Shown here piece after piece: positions 1 through 8,835 of a DNA stretch of 33,018 nucleotides. The translations under genes were made by a program, and so were the position numbers. This DNA comes from Rhodobacterales bacterium (GTDB lineage Bacteria > Pseudomonadota > Alphaproteobacteria > Rhodobacterales > Rhodobacteraceae), in the NCBI GenBank assembly GCA_030540655.1, contig JAUNVT010000004.1:1-33018 (forward strand). The letters run 5' to 3'. The notes below the pieces were generated by a model. That model was not told the origin of the DNA. It did not search any database and was given only the letters and a program-made list of their open reading frames with translations. Numbering within the stretch: the stretch's first letter is position 1; every line of letters starts with the position of its first letter.

Positions 1-99
1 AGCGACGAATGGACGCTCGCGCGGCGATACATGAGCCTTGAAACCCTCGCGCGCGCGAACGACACTCCCAACGTCAGGTTGCCAGCTGTGGCGTCCTGA
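1..99 (+). pseudogene. IS256-family (mutator type) transposase, C-terminal end
   Basis: The frame open from the first base encodes SDEWTLARRYMSLETLARAN and stops at 97-99. The pattern D-E-W-x(3)-R-Y-M-S-L-E-T followed by a short V-R-L-P tail is how IS256/mutator transposases of alphaproteobacteria end, just before the right end of the element. The catalytic domain lies to the left of the window, so it cannot be judged whether the gene is intact. The downstream bases (about 132-156) look like the terminal repeat of the same element. Family assignment rests on recalled motif similarity over only 32 residues, so it is moderately confident. Confidence 0.6.
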
Positions 100-131
100 T
101 CAAATCCGGGCCTTTCCGAAGGTCGGCGGTA

Positions 132-156
132 TTACACCGTCCGGTGGGACACTATC
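132..156. repeat. Probable terminal inverted repeat of the IS256-like element
   Basis: The stretch TTACACCGTCCGGTGGGACA, closing with CTATC near 156, resembles the ends of IS256-family elements, which often read GATAGTGTCC inward. Immediately to the right the sequence becomes IS5-type transposase coding sequence on the other strand, so 156/157 is the likely insertion boundary. The partner repeat and target duplication would be left of the window, so this is unconfirmed. Confidence 0.4.
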
Positions 157-374
157 CGAAGATACCCTTCTCGCCAACGCTTCCAACGACTGCAGAGGGT
201 CTTGTGTGGCCGATATTCTGCAGGCACGTCCCGCGACCGCAAGCCATTGCGGTTGATGAAGATAATCCCGCTCAGGACACGCTTGTCATCGACACGCGGC
301 TTGCCGGGGGATGTCGGAAAGAATGGCTCCGGCTTTGCCATCTGCGACTCGTTCAGCCAGTAAAGATCGCTCAT
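157..374 (-). pseudogene. IS5-family (IS427-like) transposase, N-terminal fragment
   Basis: Reading leftwards from the ATG at 374, the product starts MSDLYWLNESQMAKPEPFFP and continues with RVDDKRVLSGIIFINRNGLR and HKTLCSRWKRW, a clear match to the N-terminal part of IS427-type transposases (OrfA region). The normal continuation EKGIF is still present but one frame away: after RWKRW the frame slips, so a small deletion has broken it at about 175-180, and then homology stops at the IS256-like end near 156. The OrfB/DDE part is therefore missing. The outer end of this element is probably near the CTAG at 438-441, a target preferred by IS427-type elements, where the sequence reads GGTCAGGATCC going inward. 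The gene is dead. Bases 442-575 show nothing recognisable. Confidence 0.75.
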
Positions 375-575
375 ATCACCACTCCGTTTTCGCAGCCGTG
401 AATCACGCAGCGCGTCGGAAATCATTGGATCCTGACCCTAGGCAGCCAAGATCGCAGGGTTTGTGACCTTGCGTGTGAAATGCTTCGCAGAAGCGCACAA
501 GACGACCAGCAGAACGAACGGGCCGACTGTCCGAAACCCCCGCAGGTGTTTTCACACGGTCTGGATCGCGCATCG

Positions 576-1242
576 CTGCCATGGAGCATAGGTCATGGCG
601 AAAAGAAAAGGAGGCTCTGTCGCATTTATTGGAAAAAGGGTTTTTCGGTCCGACGCAGAAGTAGCCGCAAATCGGTGCGCGGCGGTCGCGCGCCGATGCC
701 TGTGTCACTGCGGACCAGTCAGCGCTGGTTCCTCGATTTTCTGTCCGACATCTTTGGCGCTTGCCAGAAGGTGCGCATTCCGGCAGTCATCGACGATTGC
801 TCCGCGGGCACCTGTGACTGGTCCCCGACACCAGAAACTCTGAGACAAGAGGCGCAAGCGCAGGGATCTGTGAGAAGACCGCCTGCAGAGTTTCTGATAA
901 TGGCCCGGCGTTCACAAGGATAGCGATACGGAAGGGGGCTGGCGGCAGCAACGCGTTAGGTGGCAGTCCATCGTCCCAGGCCGACCGCGATAGACAGGTA
1001 CACCGCGTCATTCAACGGCGGCCTGCGACGAATGTCCCAGTCAGATCCGCGACACACGCGCCAACGCCCGTCGCACGCGCTTTATGATATTAAGATTATA
1101 ACAACGCCAGACTGCATTCACCGCTGGCCACAAGATCGCAGCAAATGTGCGCGGGGCGCTTGAGTTCCTTAAAGGTACCGCGCCCGGCCCGGTCTCCACC
1201 TTCTTTATCGACAAATTTAAAACCGAAGGACTCTCTTTATAA
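576..1242 (+). pseudogene. IS3-family OrfB transposase, decayed
   Basis: Three frames together rebuild an IS3-type OrfB (rve-type DDE integrase fold). First frame: RRLCRIYWKKGFSVRRRSSR then SQRWFLDFLSDIFGACQKVR and AVIDDCS (about 610-800), containing the first catalytic Asp. Second frame: VSDNGPAFTR (about 888-920), containing the second Asp. Then VRWQSIVPGRP and SFNGGLR (about 957-1030), where the Glu normally preceding SFNG is Ala. Then YNNARLHSPL (about 1098-1130) and the tail RGALEFL...KTEGLSL, ending with TAA at 1240-1242. At least three frameshifts plus loss of the catalytic Glu show it is long inactive. No matching OrfA is visible upstream. The start is approximate. Bases 1243-1341 hold nothing recognisable. 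Confidence 0.75.
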
Positions 1243-1341
1243 TGAAGGGCGCCCGAGGCGCGGGTCACGCCGGAGCCGCTTGCTCGATCACACGGTTCTG
1301 GCGCGATCAGCCGCCCTGTGACTCTCTGCTTTTAGCAGATT

Positions 1342-1965
1342 TCACTTGAAATTCCGGCTGTTCTTGATCTGATCCCAAGCCCACATTACCTGTTGCAACT
1401 GCTCTTCCTGACTGCGGTCACCGCCGTTGATATCGGGGTGGAGTACTTTGATCAGAGCGCGGTAGTTCTTGCGGACTTCGGCCTTGGTCATAGTGTCTTT
1501 GGCCTCCAGAATATCCACTGCCTGACGTTCGGTCGGCGGCAGGCGGCGGCCGCCGGCCTTTTCCTTGCCGGGGTTGCGGGTGGCGTTGCCGCCCAGCACC
1601 TGATGCGGGTCCTCGATGCCGAGCCTCGCCCAGGCGCGGGCTTCAGGATCGGTAAATGCTTTGGTCTGCCGCTCCCACACCTTGTCCTTGGACATCTGGG
1701 CGTTCATTTCAGCCTCGGTGGTGCCGTCAAAGAAGTTCCATTTCAGATTGTATTCGCGCGCATGTTCCTGGCAGAACCAGTAATATTCATCCAGCACGTC
1801 GGGCGCCTTGGGGGCACGGTAGAGGCCCGCATTCTCGCACCCCGCATGTTCGCACTGGCGCTGCGATGTCTCGGACGCGCCGGACATGCTGCGCCGTCCG
1901 CGGGGGTTCTTCTTCTTGGCCGAGGATACGGACATGTCGAAGCCAAAGGGATCTGATTTGGTCAT
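1342..1965 (-). CDS. J-domain (DnaJ-like) protein
   Basis: This 207-residue soluble protein has a J domain at its C-terminus (about residues 143-205) with the HPD signature at 176-178 in VLHPDINGG. The HPD loop stimulates the ATPase of an Hsp70 (DnaK), so the protein is probably a specialised co-chaperone. It has no Gly/Phe region, zinc-finger repeats or client-binding domains of true DnaJ. The N-terminal half has CEHAGC and, after a spacer, FCQEH, a possible small metal-binding site. The ATG at 1965 follows an AGAGGTG ribosome binding site. It is divergent from bolA with about 76 bp between the start codons. I recall this layout as common in Rhodobacterales; the client is unknown. Confidence 0.85.
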   Translation of the reverse strand: MTKSDPFGFDMSVSSAKKKNPRGRRSMSGASETSQRQCEHAGCENAGLYRAPKAPDVLDEYYWFCQEHAREYNLKWNFFDGTTEAEMNAQMSKDKVWERQTKAFTDPEARAWARLGIEDPHQVLGGNATRNPGKEKAGGRRLPPTERQAVDILEAKDTMTKAEVRKNYRALIKVLHPDINGGDRSQEEQLQQVMWAWDQIKNSRNFK

Positions 1966-2041
1966 CTGGCACCTCTATGCGAGTCGAAGCGGATACTCTA
2001 ATGTAATTGGGACTGAATTGAAGGGGGCCAAGGCCGATATT

Positions 2042-2299
2042 ATGGAAAAGAAAGCAGAAATCCGCGCGGCGCTGGAGCGTAGCTTTGATACGAAGATGCT
2101 TGAGGTGATCGACGAAAGCGAAGCGCATCGTGGCCATGCGGGATATCCCGAAGGAGGGCAGTCGCATTTCCGGGTGCGGATTCACGCCCCGGAACTGACA
2201 CCCCTGTCGCGCATCGCCCGCCATCGCGCCATTCATACAGCCATCGGACCAGAGCTTATTTCGCGTATCCACGCCTTGGCGATCGAGGTGGAAGGCTGA
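2042..2299 (+). CDS. bolA: BolA-family protein
   Basis: The product has 85 residues if the ATG at 2042 is used, which gives the usual BolA length; the open frame runs further upstream but that part overlaps the J-domain gene promoter and has no BolA similarity. The core ESEAHRGHAG, SHFRVRI, RIARHRAIH and HALAIEVE follow the BolA alpha-beta fold with its conserved His residues. BolA proteins pair with monothiol glutaredoxins (Grx4/GrxD) to bind or transfer [2Fe-2S] clusters, and some act in transcription. It is transcribed away from the J-domain gene and convergently with the DUF4177 gene, whose stop lies 1 bp beyond its own stop. Family assignment is firm; the particular BolA subtype is not settled. 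Confidence 0.9.
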   Translation: MEKKAEIRAALERSFDTKMLEVIDESEAHRGHAGYPEGGQSHFRVRIHAPELTPLSRIARHRAIHTAIGPELISRIHALAIEVEG

Positions 2300-2300
2300 A

Positions 2301-2741
2301 TCAGCCTTTTTCCGGTGGCTGCGGTGTATCGGGTCGCGGCGCGGGTTCTTCGGGAGGGGACGGTGCGGGCGCAGGGTCGCCCCGTGTCGGCTCCACCCGC
2401 TGTGTCGGAGGGGCAGCAAGGGGTGGCTCGCGCCGTTGCGGTTGCGCGGCGGCCTCGGCCGCGGTCTGGGCTGCTTGAATTACCTCGCCTGCGGCGTCAT
2501 GAGGCGTGGCCTTGGCACGGCGAAAAATCAAAAGCGTCCGGTAGATCGTCTGTGTCGAGGTTAGCCCCGCCCTCTCGTCGCTGGGCAAGACATCGCTGCG
2601 CATGTATTCCCAGCCTTCGGCGGCCTGTGCGTTCAGCAGGCCTTCGACCGTCTGGGCAAAGCGCGCTTCGGGCGCCTTCACGCCCTGTATCTTCTCACCC
2701 TTGGTCGGGGCGGGAATTGCCCTGTAGTCATAGTGCGCCAT
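2301..2741 (-). CDS. DUF4177 domain protein with Pro/Ala-rich tail
   Basis: The product has 146 residues. Residues 1-75 (MAHYDYRAIPAPTKG ... EGWEYMRSDVLP ... YRTLLIFRR) fit the small DUF4177 fold, which typically contains a conserved G-W-E/K segment. The remaining half is low-complexity, rich in Pro, Ala and Glu (PAPAPSPPEEPAPRPDTPQP), and probably disordered. There is no signal peptide or membrane segment. The ATG at 2741 follows a GGAG box. It is third in the direction gatB - thioesterase - this gene, about 74 bp after the thioesterase stop, so it may share the transcript. No function is known for the family. Confidence 0.75.
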   Translation of the reverse strand: MAHYDYRAIPAPTKGEKIQGVKAPEARFAQTVEGLLNAQAAEGWEYMRSDVLPSDERAGLTSTQTIYRTLLIFRRAKATPHDAAGEVIQAAQTAAEAAAQPQRREPPLAAPPTQRVEPTRGDPAPAPSPPEEPAPRPDTPQPPEKG

Positions 2742-2815
2742 GCCGATCTCCGTCCAAATCTGTCATCCGGCCTTAATCTAAGCACCGGGGGCGGGTTTTA
2801 CAAAATCTTGTAGGG

Positions 2816-3310
2816 TCAGTTGTGTCGCTGAATGCCGATGGGCAACCCCATGCCCTCGGGACGGGGCAGCAGATCATGCGCCGCCTGCATGGCGTCGATC
2901 CGCTCGGCGATGTGCGCGGGGATTGGCGCCACGTTCGGGCCTGCCAGATCGACATGCAGCAAAAGTCCCTCGGCAGTTGCGATCAACCGGCCATCTTCGT
3001 GATACATCTGCTGAAAGCTGTGCAGCCGCTTGGAATCGTGATCGAGCAGGAAAAAAGCGCAGCGCACCCTGTCACCCGCGTGCAGTTCGCGCAGGTAGCG
3101 AATGCGGAAATCCGCGACGTATGTTGTCTTGCCCTCGCTGCGCGCATAATCGGGACCGAACCCGATGAAGCGGTAGATGTCGATGATGCCGTCGTCGAAC
3201 AGCGTGTTGTAATAGGCCATGTTCATGTGGCCGTTGAAGTCGATCCATTCCGGCCGCACCGTCATCCAGGCCGACATCGCCGGGCCGGTCTGCCAATGAG
3301 TATCCGTCAT
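2816..3310 (-). CDS. Hotdog-fold acyl-CoA thioesterase family protein
   Basis: This 164-residue cytoplasmic protein has the 4HBT (hotdog) signature near the N-terminus: [20 protein letters not shown], where Asp24 and the NGHMN segment mark the active-site region, followed by an FRIRYLRE strand and a central helix-sheet core. The family hydrolyses acyl-CoA thioesters. The closest recalled relatives include betainyl-CoA thioesterases of carnitine breakdown and general YbgC-like enzymes, so the substrate cannot be fixed. The start codon overlaps the gatB stop (ATGA at 3307-3310), which implies translational coupling to gatB although no metabolic link is obvious. Confidence 0.8.
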   Translation of the reverse strand: MTDTHWQTGPAMSAWMTVRPEWIDFNGHMNMAYYNTLFDDGIIDIYRFIGFGPDYARSEGKTTYVADFRIRYLRELHAGDRVRCAFFLLDHDSKRLHSFQQMYHEDGRLIATAEGLLLHVDLAGPNVAPIPAHIAERIDAMQAAHDLLPRPEGMGLPIGIQRHN

Positions 3311-4818
3311 TGCCCCAGCTTGGCTGCGACGATATCGTTGACAGCCTTGGGATTTGCCTTGCCGCCCGTCGCTTTCATCACCTGCCCGACGAACCAGCCT
3401 GCCAGCTTGGGGTTGGCCTGCGCCTTTTCCACTTGAGCCGGGTTTTCGGCGATGATGCGATCCACTGCCTCTTCGATGGCGCCGGTATCCGTGACCTGCT
3501 TCATTCCGCGGTCCTCGACGATCTGCGCGGGATCGCCGCCGTCGGTATAGACGATTTCGAACAGATCCTTGGCAATCTTGCCTGAAATGGCGTTGGATGC
3601 GATCAGATCCACGATACCGCCCAGCTGCGCAGGGGATACCGGGCTGGTGGTGATATCAGCACCTTCTTTCTTCAGACGGCCGAAAAGCTCGTTTATGACC
3701 CAGTTCGCCACAAGCTTGCCATCGCGGCCTTTTGCAGCCGTCTCGAAATAGGTGGCATTGGCGACCTCCGCGGTCAGCACAGAGGCATCGTATTCCGAAA
3801 GGCCGAAATCGAGCACGAAGCGCGCCTTCTTGGCATCCGGCAATTCGGGCAGGGTGGCCGCGATCTGATCCACCCATGCCTGTTCGATCTCGAGCGGCAA
3901 AAGGTCGGGGTCGGGGAAGTAGCGGTAATCATGCGCCTCCTCCTTGGACCGCATCGAACGCGTTTCGTTCTTGTCAGGATCATAAAGGCGGGTTTCCTGA
4001 ACCACCTCGCCGCCGCCCTCCACGATGGCGATCTGGCGGCGCGCCTCGACCTCGATCGCGGCCTGGATAAAACGCATGGAGTTCATGTTCTTGATCTCAC
4101 AGCGGGTGCCGAGGTGGCTGAAATCCTGTGTCTGCTGATATTTCTCGTATTGGCCGGGGCGGCAAATGCTGACATTCACATCGGCGCGCAGGTTGCCGTT
4201 CTGCATGTTGCCATCGCAGGTGCCCAGATAGCGCAGGATCTGGCGCATTTTCAGCACATAGGCGGCCGCCTCCTCGGGGCCGCGGATATCGGGGCGGCTG
4301 ACGATCTCCATCAGGCAGACGCCCGTGCGGTTGAGATCCACAAAGCTCATGTTGGGATCCATGTCGTGGATCGACTTGCCCGCGTCCTGCTCCATGTGGA
4401 TGCGTTCGATCCGTACCAGCCGCGCGATACCCGGCTCCATATCCACCAGCACCTCGCCCTCGCCGACGATGGGATGATAAAGCTGGCTGATCTGATAGCC
4501 CTGCGGCAGGTCCGGATAGAAATAATTCTTGCGGTCAAAGGCCGATTTCAGATTGATCTGCGCCTTCAGCCCCAGCCCGGTGCGCACCGCCTGTTCGATG
4601 CAGAATTCATTGATCACCGGAAGCATGCCGGGCATGGCCGCGTCAATGAAGCTGACATTGGAATTCGGCTCGGCGCCGAAACGGGTGGACGCGCCTGAAA
4701 AGAGCTTGGCGTTCGAGGCGACCTGCGCATGCACCTCCATGCCGATGACCAGTTCCCAGTCATGTTTGGCGCCGGCAATAACGCGCGGTTTCGGTGTGTT
4801 GTAGGTCAGGTCCAGCAT
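3307..4818 (-). CDS. gatB: Asp/Glu-tRNA(Asn/Gln) amidotransferase subunit B
   Basis: This 503-residue protein has the full GatB architecture. The N-terminal kinase-like domain includes [12 protein letters not shown] at residues 21-32, the stretch [15 protein letters not shown], and the segment [15 protein letters not shown]. The C-terminal tail domain (YqeY-like, about 350-503) binds tRNA. With GatA and GatC it converts Glu-tRNA(Gln) and/or Asp-tRNA(Asn) into the amidated forms in the cytoplasm. GatA and GatC are not in the window; in Rhodobacterales they usually lie elsewhere. The ATG at 4818 follows an AAAGGA box. It heads an operon with the thioesterase, overlapping by 4 bp. Assignment is firm. 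Confidence 0.97.
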   Translation of the reverse strand: MLDLTYNTPKPRVIAGAKHDWELVIGMEVHAQVASNAKLFSGASTRFGAEPNSNVSFIDAAMPGMLPVINEFCIEQAVRTGLGLKAQINLKSAFDRKNYFYPDLPQGYQISQLYHPIVGEGEVLVDMEPGIARLVRIERIHMEQDAGKSIHDMDPNMSFVDLNRTGVCLMEIVSRPDIRGPEEAAAYVLKMRQILRYLGTCDGNMQNGNLRADVNVSICRPGQYEKYQQTQDFSHLGTRCEIKNMNSMRFIQAAIEVEARRQIAIVEGGGEVVQETRLYDPDKNETRSMRSKEEAHDYRYFPDPDLLPLEIEQAWVDQIAATLPELPDAKKARFVLDFGLSEYDASVLTAEVANATYFETAAKGRDGKLVANWVINELFGRLKKEGADITTSPVSPAQLGGIVDLIASNAISGKIAKDLFEIVYTDGGDPAQIVEDRGMKQVTDTGAIEEAVDRIIAENPAQVEKAQANPKLAGWFVGQVMKATGGKANPKAVNDIVAAKLGQ

Positions 4819-4876
4819 GGCGCGTCCTTTGATCAGATCGCCCGCGTTTTACGGCAGAGCGCGCATTGGGGCAAGA

Positions 4877-4903
4877 GGCGCGGTGATTACAACAAACCGC
4901 GCC
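4877..4903. repeat. Inverted repeat between gatB and the SLT-domain gene
   Basis: GGCGCGGT (4877-4884) and ACCGCGCC (4896-4903) are perfect 8-base arms around an 11-base AT-rich loop. It lies in the 190 bp between the divergent starts of gatB (4818) and the SLT gene (5009), about 59 bp from the gatB start. The arms could form a hairpin in the gatB 5' leader or a protein-binding site. There is no T-run, so it is not a typical terminator. Confidence 0.45.
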
Positions 4904-5008
4904 ATCAGACCCCCATTGTGATACGCGCGCCATGTCCGGGTGAGCCGGAAACCGCCTGCCGCGCAGCGCTGGGATTGCAGCAGACGCGAATCCGGGCGTT
5001 AATGTAAG

Positions 5009-5707
5009 ATGACAAAATTACGAATATGCCTTATAGTTGTAATGCTGGCCTTCCCTCCATGGGAGGTTGTGCGGGCGGATACAACCTCTGATATTCGCCC
5101 CGTAGCGCGCACCGCTCCCATTTCCAAGGCCGTTATCCCGAAGGCTCGTTGGGATCACCGCCCGGCCGGGGCTGACTGGACGCAAAGCGCGCTTTCCGCA
5201 TTAAACGAACACGGCGCGCCACTGGTGAGGACGGTTCCGCGCGATATTGCCGCGTATTGTCCGGGCTACGCATCGGCGGGCGCGCAGGGACGCCGCGCGT
5301 TCTGGGTGGGCTTTCTGTCGGCGTTGGCCAAATATGAAAGCACCTATCGCGCCAAGGCGGTGGGAGGCGGCGGCCTCTGGTTCGGGCTGCTTCAGATCCT
5401 GCCGGGCACCGCGCGCGGCTATGGCTGCCGGGCAAAATCGGGTGGAGAATTGACGGACGGGGGCGACAACCTCAGCTGTGCGATCCGTATCATGGCACGC
5501 ACGGTGACGCGCGACAGCGCCATTGCGGTAAAGGATGACCGCTGGCGCGGGGTCGCCGCTGATTGGGGCCCGATGCGGGACGCCGACAAACGTCAGGACA
5601 TGGCCGCGTGGCTGCGCCGTCAGAGCTATTGCGCCGTCAGCCGGTCGCCACGCCCGCCGCAGCGCCCGCTGGCAGTGCAGGCGCATAGCGGGCAGGACCC
5701 CCGCTAG
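5009..5707 (+). CDS. Exported SLT-domain lytic transglycosylase-like protein
   Basis: This 232-residue protein has a signal peptide (MTKLRICLIVVMLAFPPWEV, cleavage probably near ARA-DT at about residue 24). The SLT fold is at about residues 90-200: the catalytic Glu is probably Glu110 in AKYESTYRA, followed by GLLQILPGTARGYGC, the equivalent of the family's GLMQ...PGTA stretch, and a Cys-containing later part. The family cleaves murein glycan chains to 1,6-anhydromuropeptides in the periplasm. The tail is Pro/Arg-rich. Only one SLT core is present, with no LysM or LytD modules, so it is a small specialised enzyme. It is divergent from gatB and convergent with pepN. Confidence 0.85.
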   Translation: MTKLRICLIVVMLAFPPWEVVRADTTSDIRPVARTAPISKAVIPKARWDHRPAGADWTQSALSALNEHGAPLVRTVPRDIAAYCPGYASAGAQGRRAFWVGFLSALAKYESTYRAKAVGGGGLWFGLLQILPGTARGYGCRAKSGGELTDGGDNLSCAIRIMARTVTRDSAIAVKDDRWRGVAADWGPMRDADKRQDMAAWLRRQSYCAVSRSPRPPQRPLAVQAHSGQDPR

Positions 5708-5715
5708 GCGCCCCG

Positions 5716-8268
5716 TTAGGCGCTCAGGATGCGGCCGACCATCTCGGTTGTGTCGCGGCTGAGGCCCGGCTGGCTGGCGATTCTTTCAAGCTGGGCACGC
5801 ATCAGATCCTTGCGATCTGCATCATAGCGGCGCCACGTCTCGAACGCGGCACACATGCGCGCCGTGGTCTGCGGGTTCAGCGGGTCAAGCTGGATCAGCC
5901 AGTCCGCCAGTAGCGCATACCCCTTGCCCGAGGCGTGATGGAACCCAGCCGCCGATCCGGCCAGCGCCCCCAGAACTGCACGGAACCGGTTGGGGTTCTT
6001 CATCGTGAAGTCAGGATGCTGCGTCAGATGTTGCGTCACGTCCGCCGCCTCTGCCGGGTCCGCCATGGCGATTTGCAATCCGAACCATTTGTCCATCACC
6101 AGCCGATCGCCCTGCCACTGGTTGTAGAACGCTTCCACTGCCGCATCGCCGTGTCCGGCCTGCAACAGGCATCCGAGCGCGGCCAGTTGCTGCGTCATGT
6201 TGTCGGCCCCGTCATATTGTGCCTGCGCCGCCACGCCGCCGTCGCGCCGGGTGATCATTGCAAGCATCGTGTTTGACAGCGCCCGCGCGCCCGCTTGTCC
6301 GGCATCCGGACGGTAGGGTTCGCGCACCTGATGCTGCGCATAAAGCTGCGTTGCGGCTTCGGCCATCGTTTCTGCGCGGGCGTCCTTCAACGCCTCCAGC
6401 GCATCATATATGGCCTGCGGATCCGGGGTCGCGCCGCCATCGTGGATAACCTGCGCCAGATCGTCCTGGCTGGGCAACCCCAGCGCCAGCGCGCGGAAGG
6501 CCGGATCAAGCCCTTCGTCGAGCGCCATGATGCGCGCGGCCTCAAGGTAGGCGGGATCGGGCGCGGCGCCCTGCCGGATCATGGCCAGCAGGGTATCCCG
6601 GGCAAGGGCGCGGCCAGCCTCCCACTTGTTGAAGGGATCCGTGTCATGCGCCAGAAGAAACGCACGTTCAGCGTTATCGGTGCTGCGCTCAAGGATCACG
6701 GGCGCGGAGAATTCGCGCAGGATCGACGGAATGGGACGCGCGGCGAGGCCGGTGAATTCGAAACTCTGCTGCGCTTCGGTCATCTCCAGCACGCGGGTCT
6801 TTTGCACCTCATCGCCGTTCTGGCCCAGAAGGCCAACCTTGATCGGAATGACGCGCGGCGCCTTTCCTGCCTGCCCCGGCGTGGGCGGTGTGTGCTGGGC
6901 AAAGGTCATCGTATAGGTACCATCGGCGTAGCTGTCCGTCACCGACAGGCGCGGTGTGCCCGCCTCCTCGTACCAGCGTTTGAACTGGGCCAGATCGCGG
7001 CCCGTCACATCCTCGAACACCCGCAACCAGTCCTCGATCGTGCAGGCCTGTCCGTCATGCCGCCTGAAATAGAGCGTGAGCGCCTTGGCCCAGGCATCAT
7101 CCCCGACCAGCGTCTTCAGCATTCCGATCAGTTCGGCGCCTTTCTCATAGACGGTGGCGGTATAGAAATTGTTGATCTCCACAAAACTGTGGGGCCGCAC
7201 CGGGTGGGCCAGCGGGCCGTTATCCTCGCGGAACTGGCGGGCGCGCAGGGCGATCACATCCTCGATCCGTTTAACCGGGGCGCTGCGCATGTCAGCCGTG
7301 AACTGTGCGTCGCGAAAGACCGTCAGCCCTTCCTTGAGGCAAAGCTGAAACCAGTCGCGGCAGGTGATCCGGTTGCCGGTCCAGTTGTGAAAATACTCAT
7401 GCGCAATGATTGCCTCGATCCGCTCGAAATTGGCATCTGTCGATGTTTCAGGGCTGGCCAATACGCAGGAGGAATTGAAGACGTTCAGCCCCTTGTTCTC
7501 CATGGCGCCCATGTTGAAATCGTCAACCGCGACAATGTTGAACAGATCCAGATCATATTCTCGGCCATACACCTGCTCGTCCCAGCGCATCGAATCCTTC
7601 AGCGCCTGCATGCCGAAGGCGCATTTATCCTCATCCCCCGGGCGCACCCATACATTCAGGGTCACCTCGCGGCCCGACATGGTGGTAAAGCTGCCCGGGT
7701 GGTTGACCAGATCTCCCGCGACCAGCGCGAAAAGATAGCTGGGCTTCGGCCAGGGGTCGTGCCATTCGGCAAAGCCGTCCCCGGACGCAACCGGGTTGCC
7801 GTTCGACAGCAGCACCGGCCGATCGGCTTCGATACGTACTGTGAAGACGCTCATCACATCAGGGCGGTCAGGGTAGTAGGTGATCTTGCGGAACCCCTGT
7901 GCCTCGCATTGCGTGCAATACATCCCGCCGGACATGTAGAGCCCCTCCAGCGCGGTATTTGCGGCAGGGTCTATCTCGACCTCAGCCTCCCACAGGAATT
8001 CGGTGTCCGGCACGACGCAGGAGAGGCCGGTTTCCGTGACGTCGGGTGTAACCTCAGCCCCATTGATGCGGGCCGAAATCAGCGTCATGCCTTCGCCGTC
8101 CAGAGCAAATTCATGGCTGGTCGCGTCGGGGTTTGGATGAAAGGTGATGCGGCTCAGGACGCGTGTCCGCGAAGGGTCCAGCCGGAACGTCAGATGCACG
8201 TCGCGCACAAGCCAGTTGGGAGCGGCATAGTCCGCCAGATAGACTATTTCGGGGGCAGCATCTTTCAT
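5716..8268 (-). CDS. pepN: Aminopeptidase N (M1 zinc metallopeptidase)
   Basis: This 850-residue protein has the length and features of bacterial PepN. The substrate-anchoring GAMEN motif is at residues 254-258. The zinc site is HEYFHNWTGN at 290-299 with His290, His294 and Glu313 as ligands (KEGLTVFRD context) and Glu291 as catalytic base. The N-terminal beta domain and the all-alpha C-terminal domain (about 540-850) are present. It removes N-terminal residues from peptides in the cytoplasm; no signal peptide is seen. The ATG at 8268 follows an AAAGGA box. It is a single-gene unit facing away from the small membrane protein gene. A small hairpin (5708-5723) overlaps its stop codon. Confidence 0.97.
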   Translation of the reverse strand: MKDAAPEIVYLADYAAPNWLVRDVHLTFRLDPSRTRVLSRITFHPNPDATSHEFALDGEGMTLISARINGAEVTPDVTETGLSCVVPDTEFLWEAEVEIDPAANTALEGLYMSGGMYCTQCEAQGFRKITYYPDRPDVMSVFTVRIEADRPVLLSNGNPVASGDGFAEWHDPWPKPSYLFALVAGDLVNHPGSFTTMSGREVTLNVWVRPGDEDKCAFGMQALKDSMRWDEQVYGREYDLDLFNIVAVDDFNMGAMENKGLNVFNSSCVLASPETSTDANFERIEAIIAHEYFHNWTGNRITCRDWFQLCLKEGLTVFRDAQFTADMRSAPVKRIEDVIALRARQFREDNGPLAHPVRPHSFVEINNFYTATVYEKGAELIGMLKTLVGDDAWAKALTLYFRRHDGQACTIEDWLRVFEDVTGRDLAQFKRWYEEAGTPRLSVTDSYADGTYTMTFAQHTPPTPGQAGKAPRVIPIKVGLLGQNGDEVQKTRVLEMTEAQQSFEFTGLAARPIPSILREFSAPVILERSTDNAERAFLLAHDTDPFNKWEAGRALARDTLLAMIRQGAAPDPAYLEAARIMALDEGLDPAFRALALGLPSQDDLAQVIHDGGATPDPQAIYDALEALKDARAETMAEAATQLYAQHQVREPYRPDAGQAGARALSNTMLAMITRRDGGVAAQAQYDGADNMTQQLAALGCLLQAGHGDAAVEAFYNQWQGDRLVMDKWFGLQIAMADPAEAADVTQHLTQHPDFTMKNPNRFRAVLGALAGSAAGFHHASGKGYALLADWLIQLDPLNPQTTARMCAAFETWRRYDADRKDLMRAQLERIASQPGLSRDTTEMVGRILSA

Positions 8269-8387
8269 CCTGTGTCCTTTTCGGTCGGAACCTCTTCGCG
8301 AGGGCGAAGTTAAAGACTTAGCAGTGGGCCTTCAATGTCATTCCTCTGGAGACATTGGTCCACACCTGTCCGATGGGAGAAAGAAAC

Positions 8388-8618
8388 ATGTCAGCACCCG
8401 ACACAGACACTGAGAAAAAGAACGTGGCGCACAGGTTCCCTATTATGGGAATGATTGGAGTCGTGGTTTTTGCGCTGATCCTGCTCTTCGCGCTTGTGAT
8501 GTGGATCAGCTACGATGGGAATAACCCGGGTGAAGATGAAATGAAGTCCGGCGTAAGCAGTGGCGTGACCGAAGACCCGCTTACCGTCGAAGGCGCAAGC
8601 GAGCCCGCCACTGAATAA
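8388..8618 (+). CDS. Small single-pass membrane protein, unknown function
   Basis: The protein has 76 residues if translation starts at the ATG at 8388, which is preceded by GGGAGAAAGAAAC; an upstream in-frame start at 8355 lacks such a site. The layout is a hydrophilic N-terminus (about 1-17), one strong membrane segment (about 20-41, MGMIGVVVFALILLFALVMW) and an acidic Ser/Thr/Glu-rich C-terminal tail (about 42-76). I do not recognise the family. The acidic tail is probably periplasmic if the N-terminus stays inside, judged from Lys/Arg placement. It is divergent from pepN (119 bp between starts). The 217 bp after it hold no recognisable feature. Confidence 0.6.
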   Translation: MSAPDTDTEKKNVAHRFPIMGMIGVVVFALILLFALVMWISYDGNNPGEDEMKSGVSSGVTEDPLTVEGASEPATE

Positions 8619-8835
8619 GTGGTCTATGCGAAACCTGCGCCGAGCATTTGCATTGGGCCGTCCGGAGTGAGGATAGCGTCAACACGGTGGGCAGGCCGGG
8701 TTATTCAAAAAGCTTTATTGCATCCCGTTTCCGTGATGGGGCAGATGGTGCGCCGTACGACGCGATAACGGGGTTGAAAATTATCTTATTTCGGTCACAT
8801 TGCTCTCCACCTCCCCCGACTGATCGAAGGCCCCC

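Noticed and set aside
480..923. A single 147-residue gene
   Set aside because: It is one frame of a multi-frame IS3 OrfB remnant; the homology continues in other frames downstream.
2799..2812. Dyad TACAA-AATC-TTGTA between the thioesterase and DUF4177 genes
   Set aside because: Short AT-rich arms without a terminator tail; likely chance.
5708..5723. Hairpin GCGCC/GGCGC at the pepN end as terminator
   Set aside because: Only 5-bp arms, overlapping the pepN stop and with no T-run; too weak to list.
6295..8313. A 672-codon open frame on the plus strand opposite pepN
   Set aside because: It mirrors pepN through GC-rich codon bias; the product has no fold-like pattern and is rich in Arg, His and Gln typical of antisense frames.
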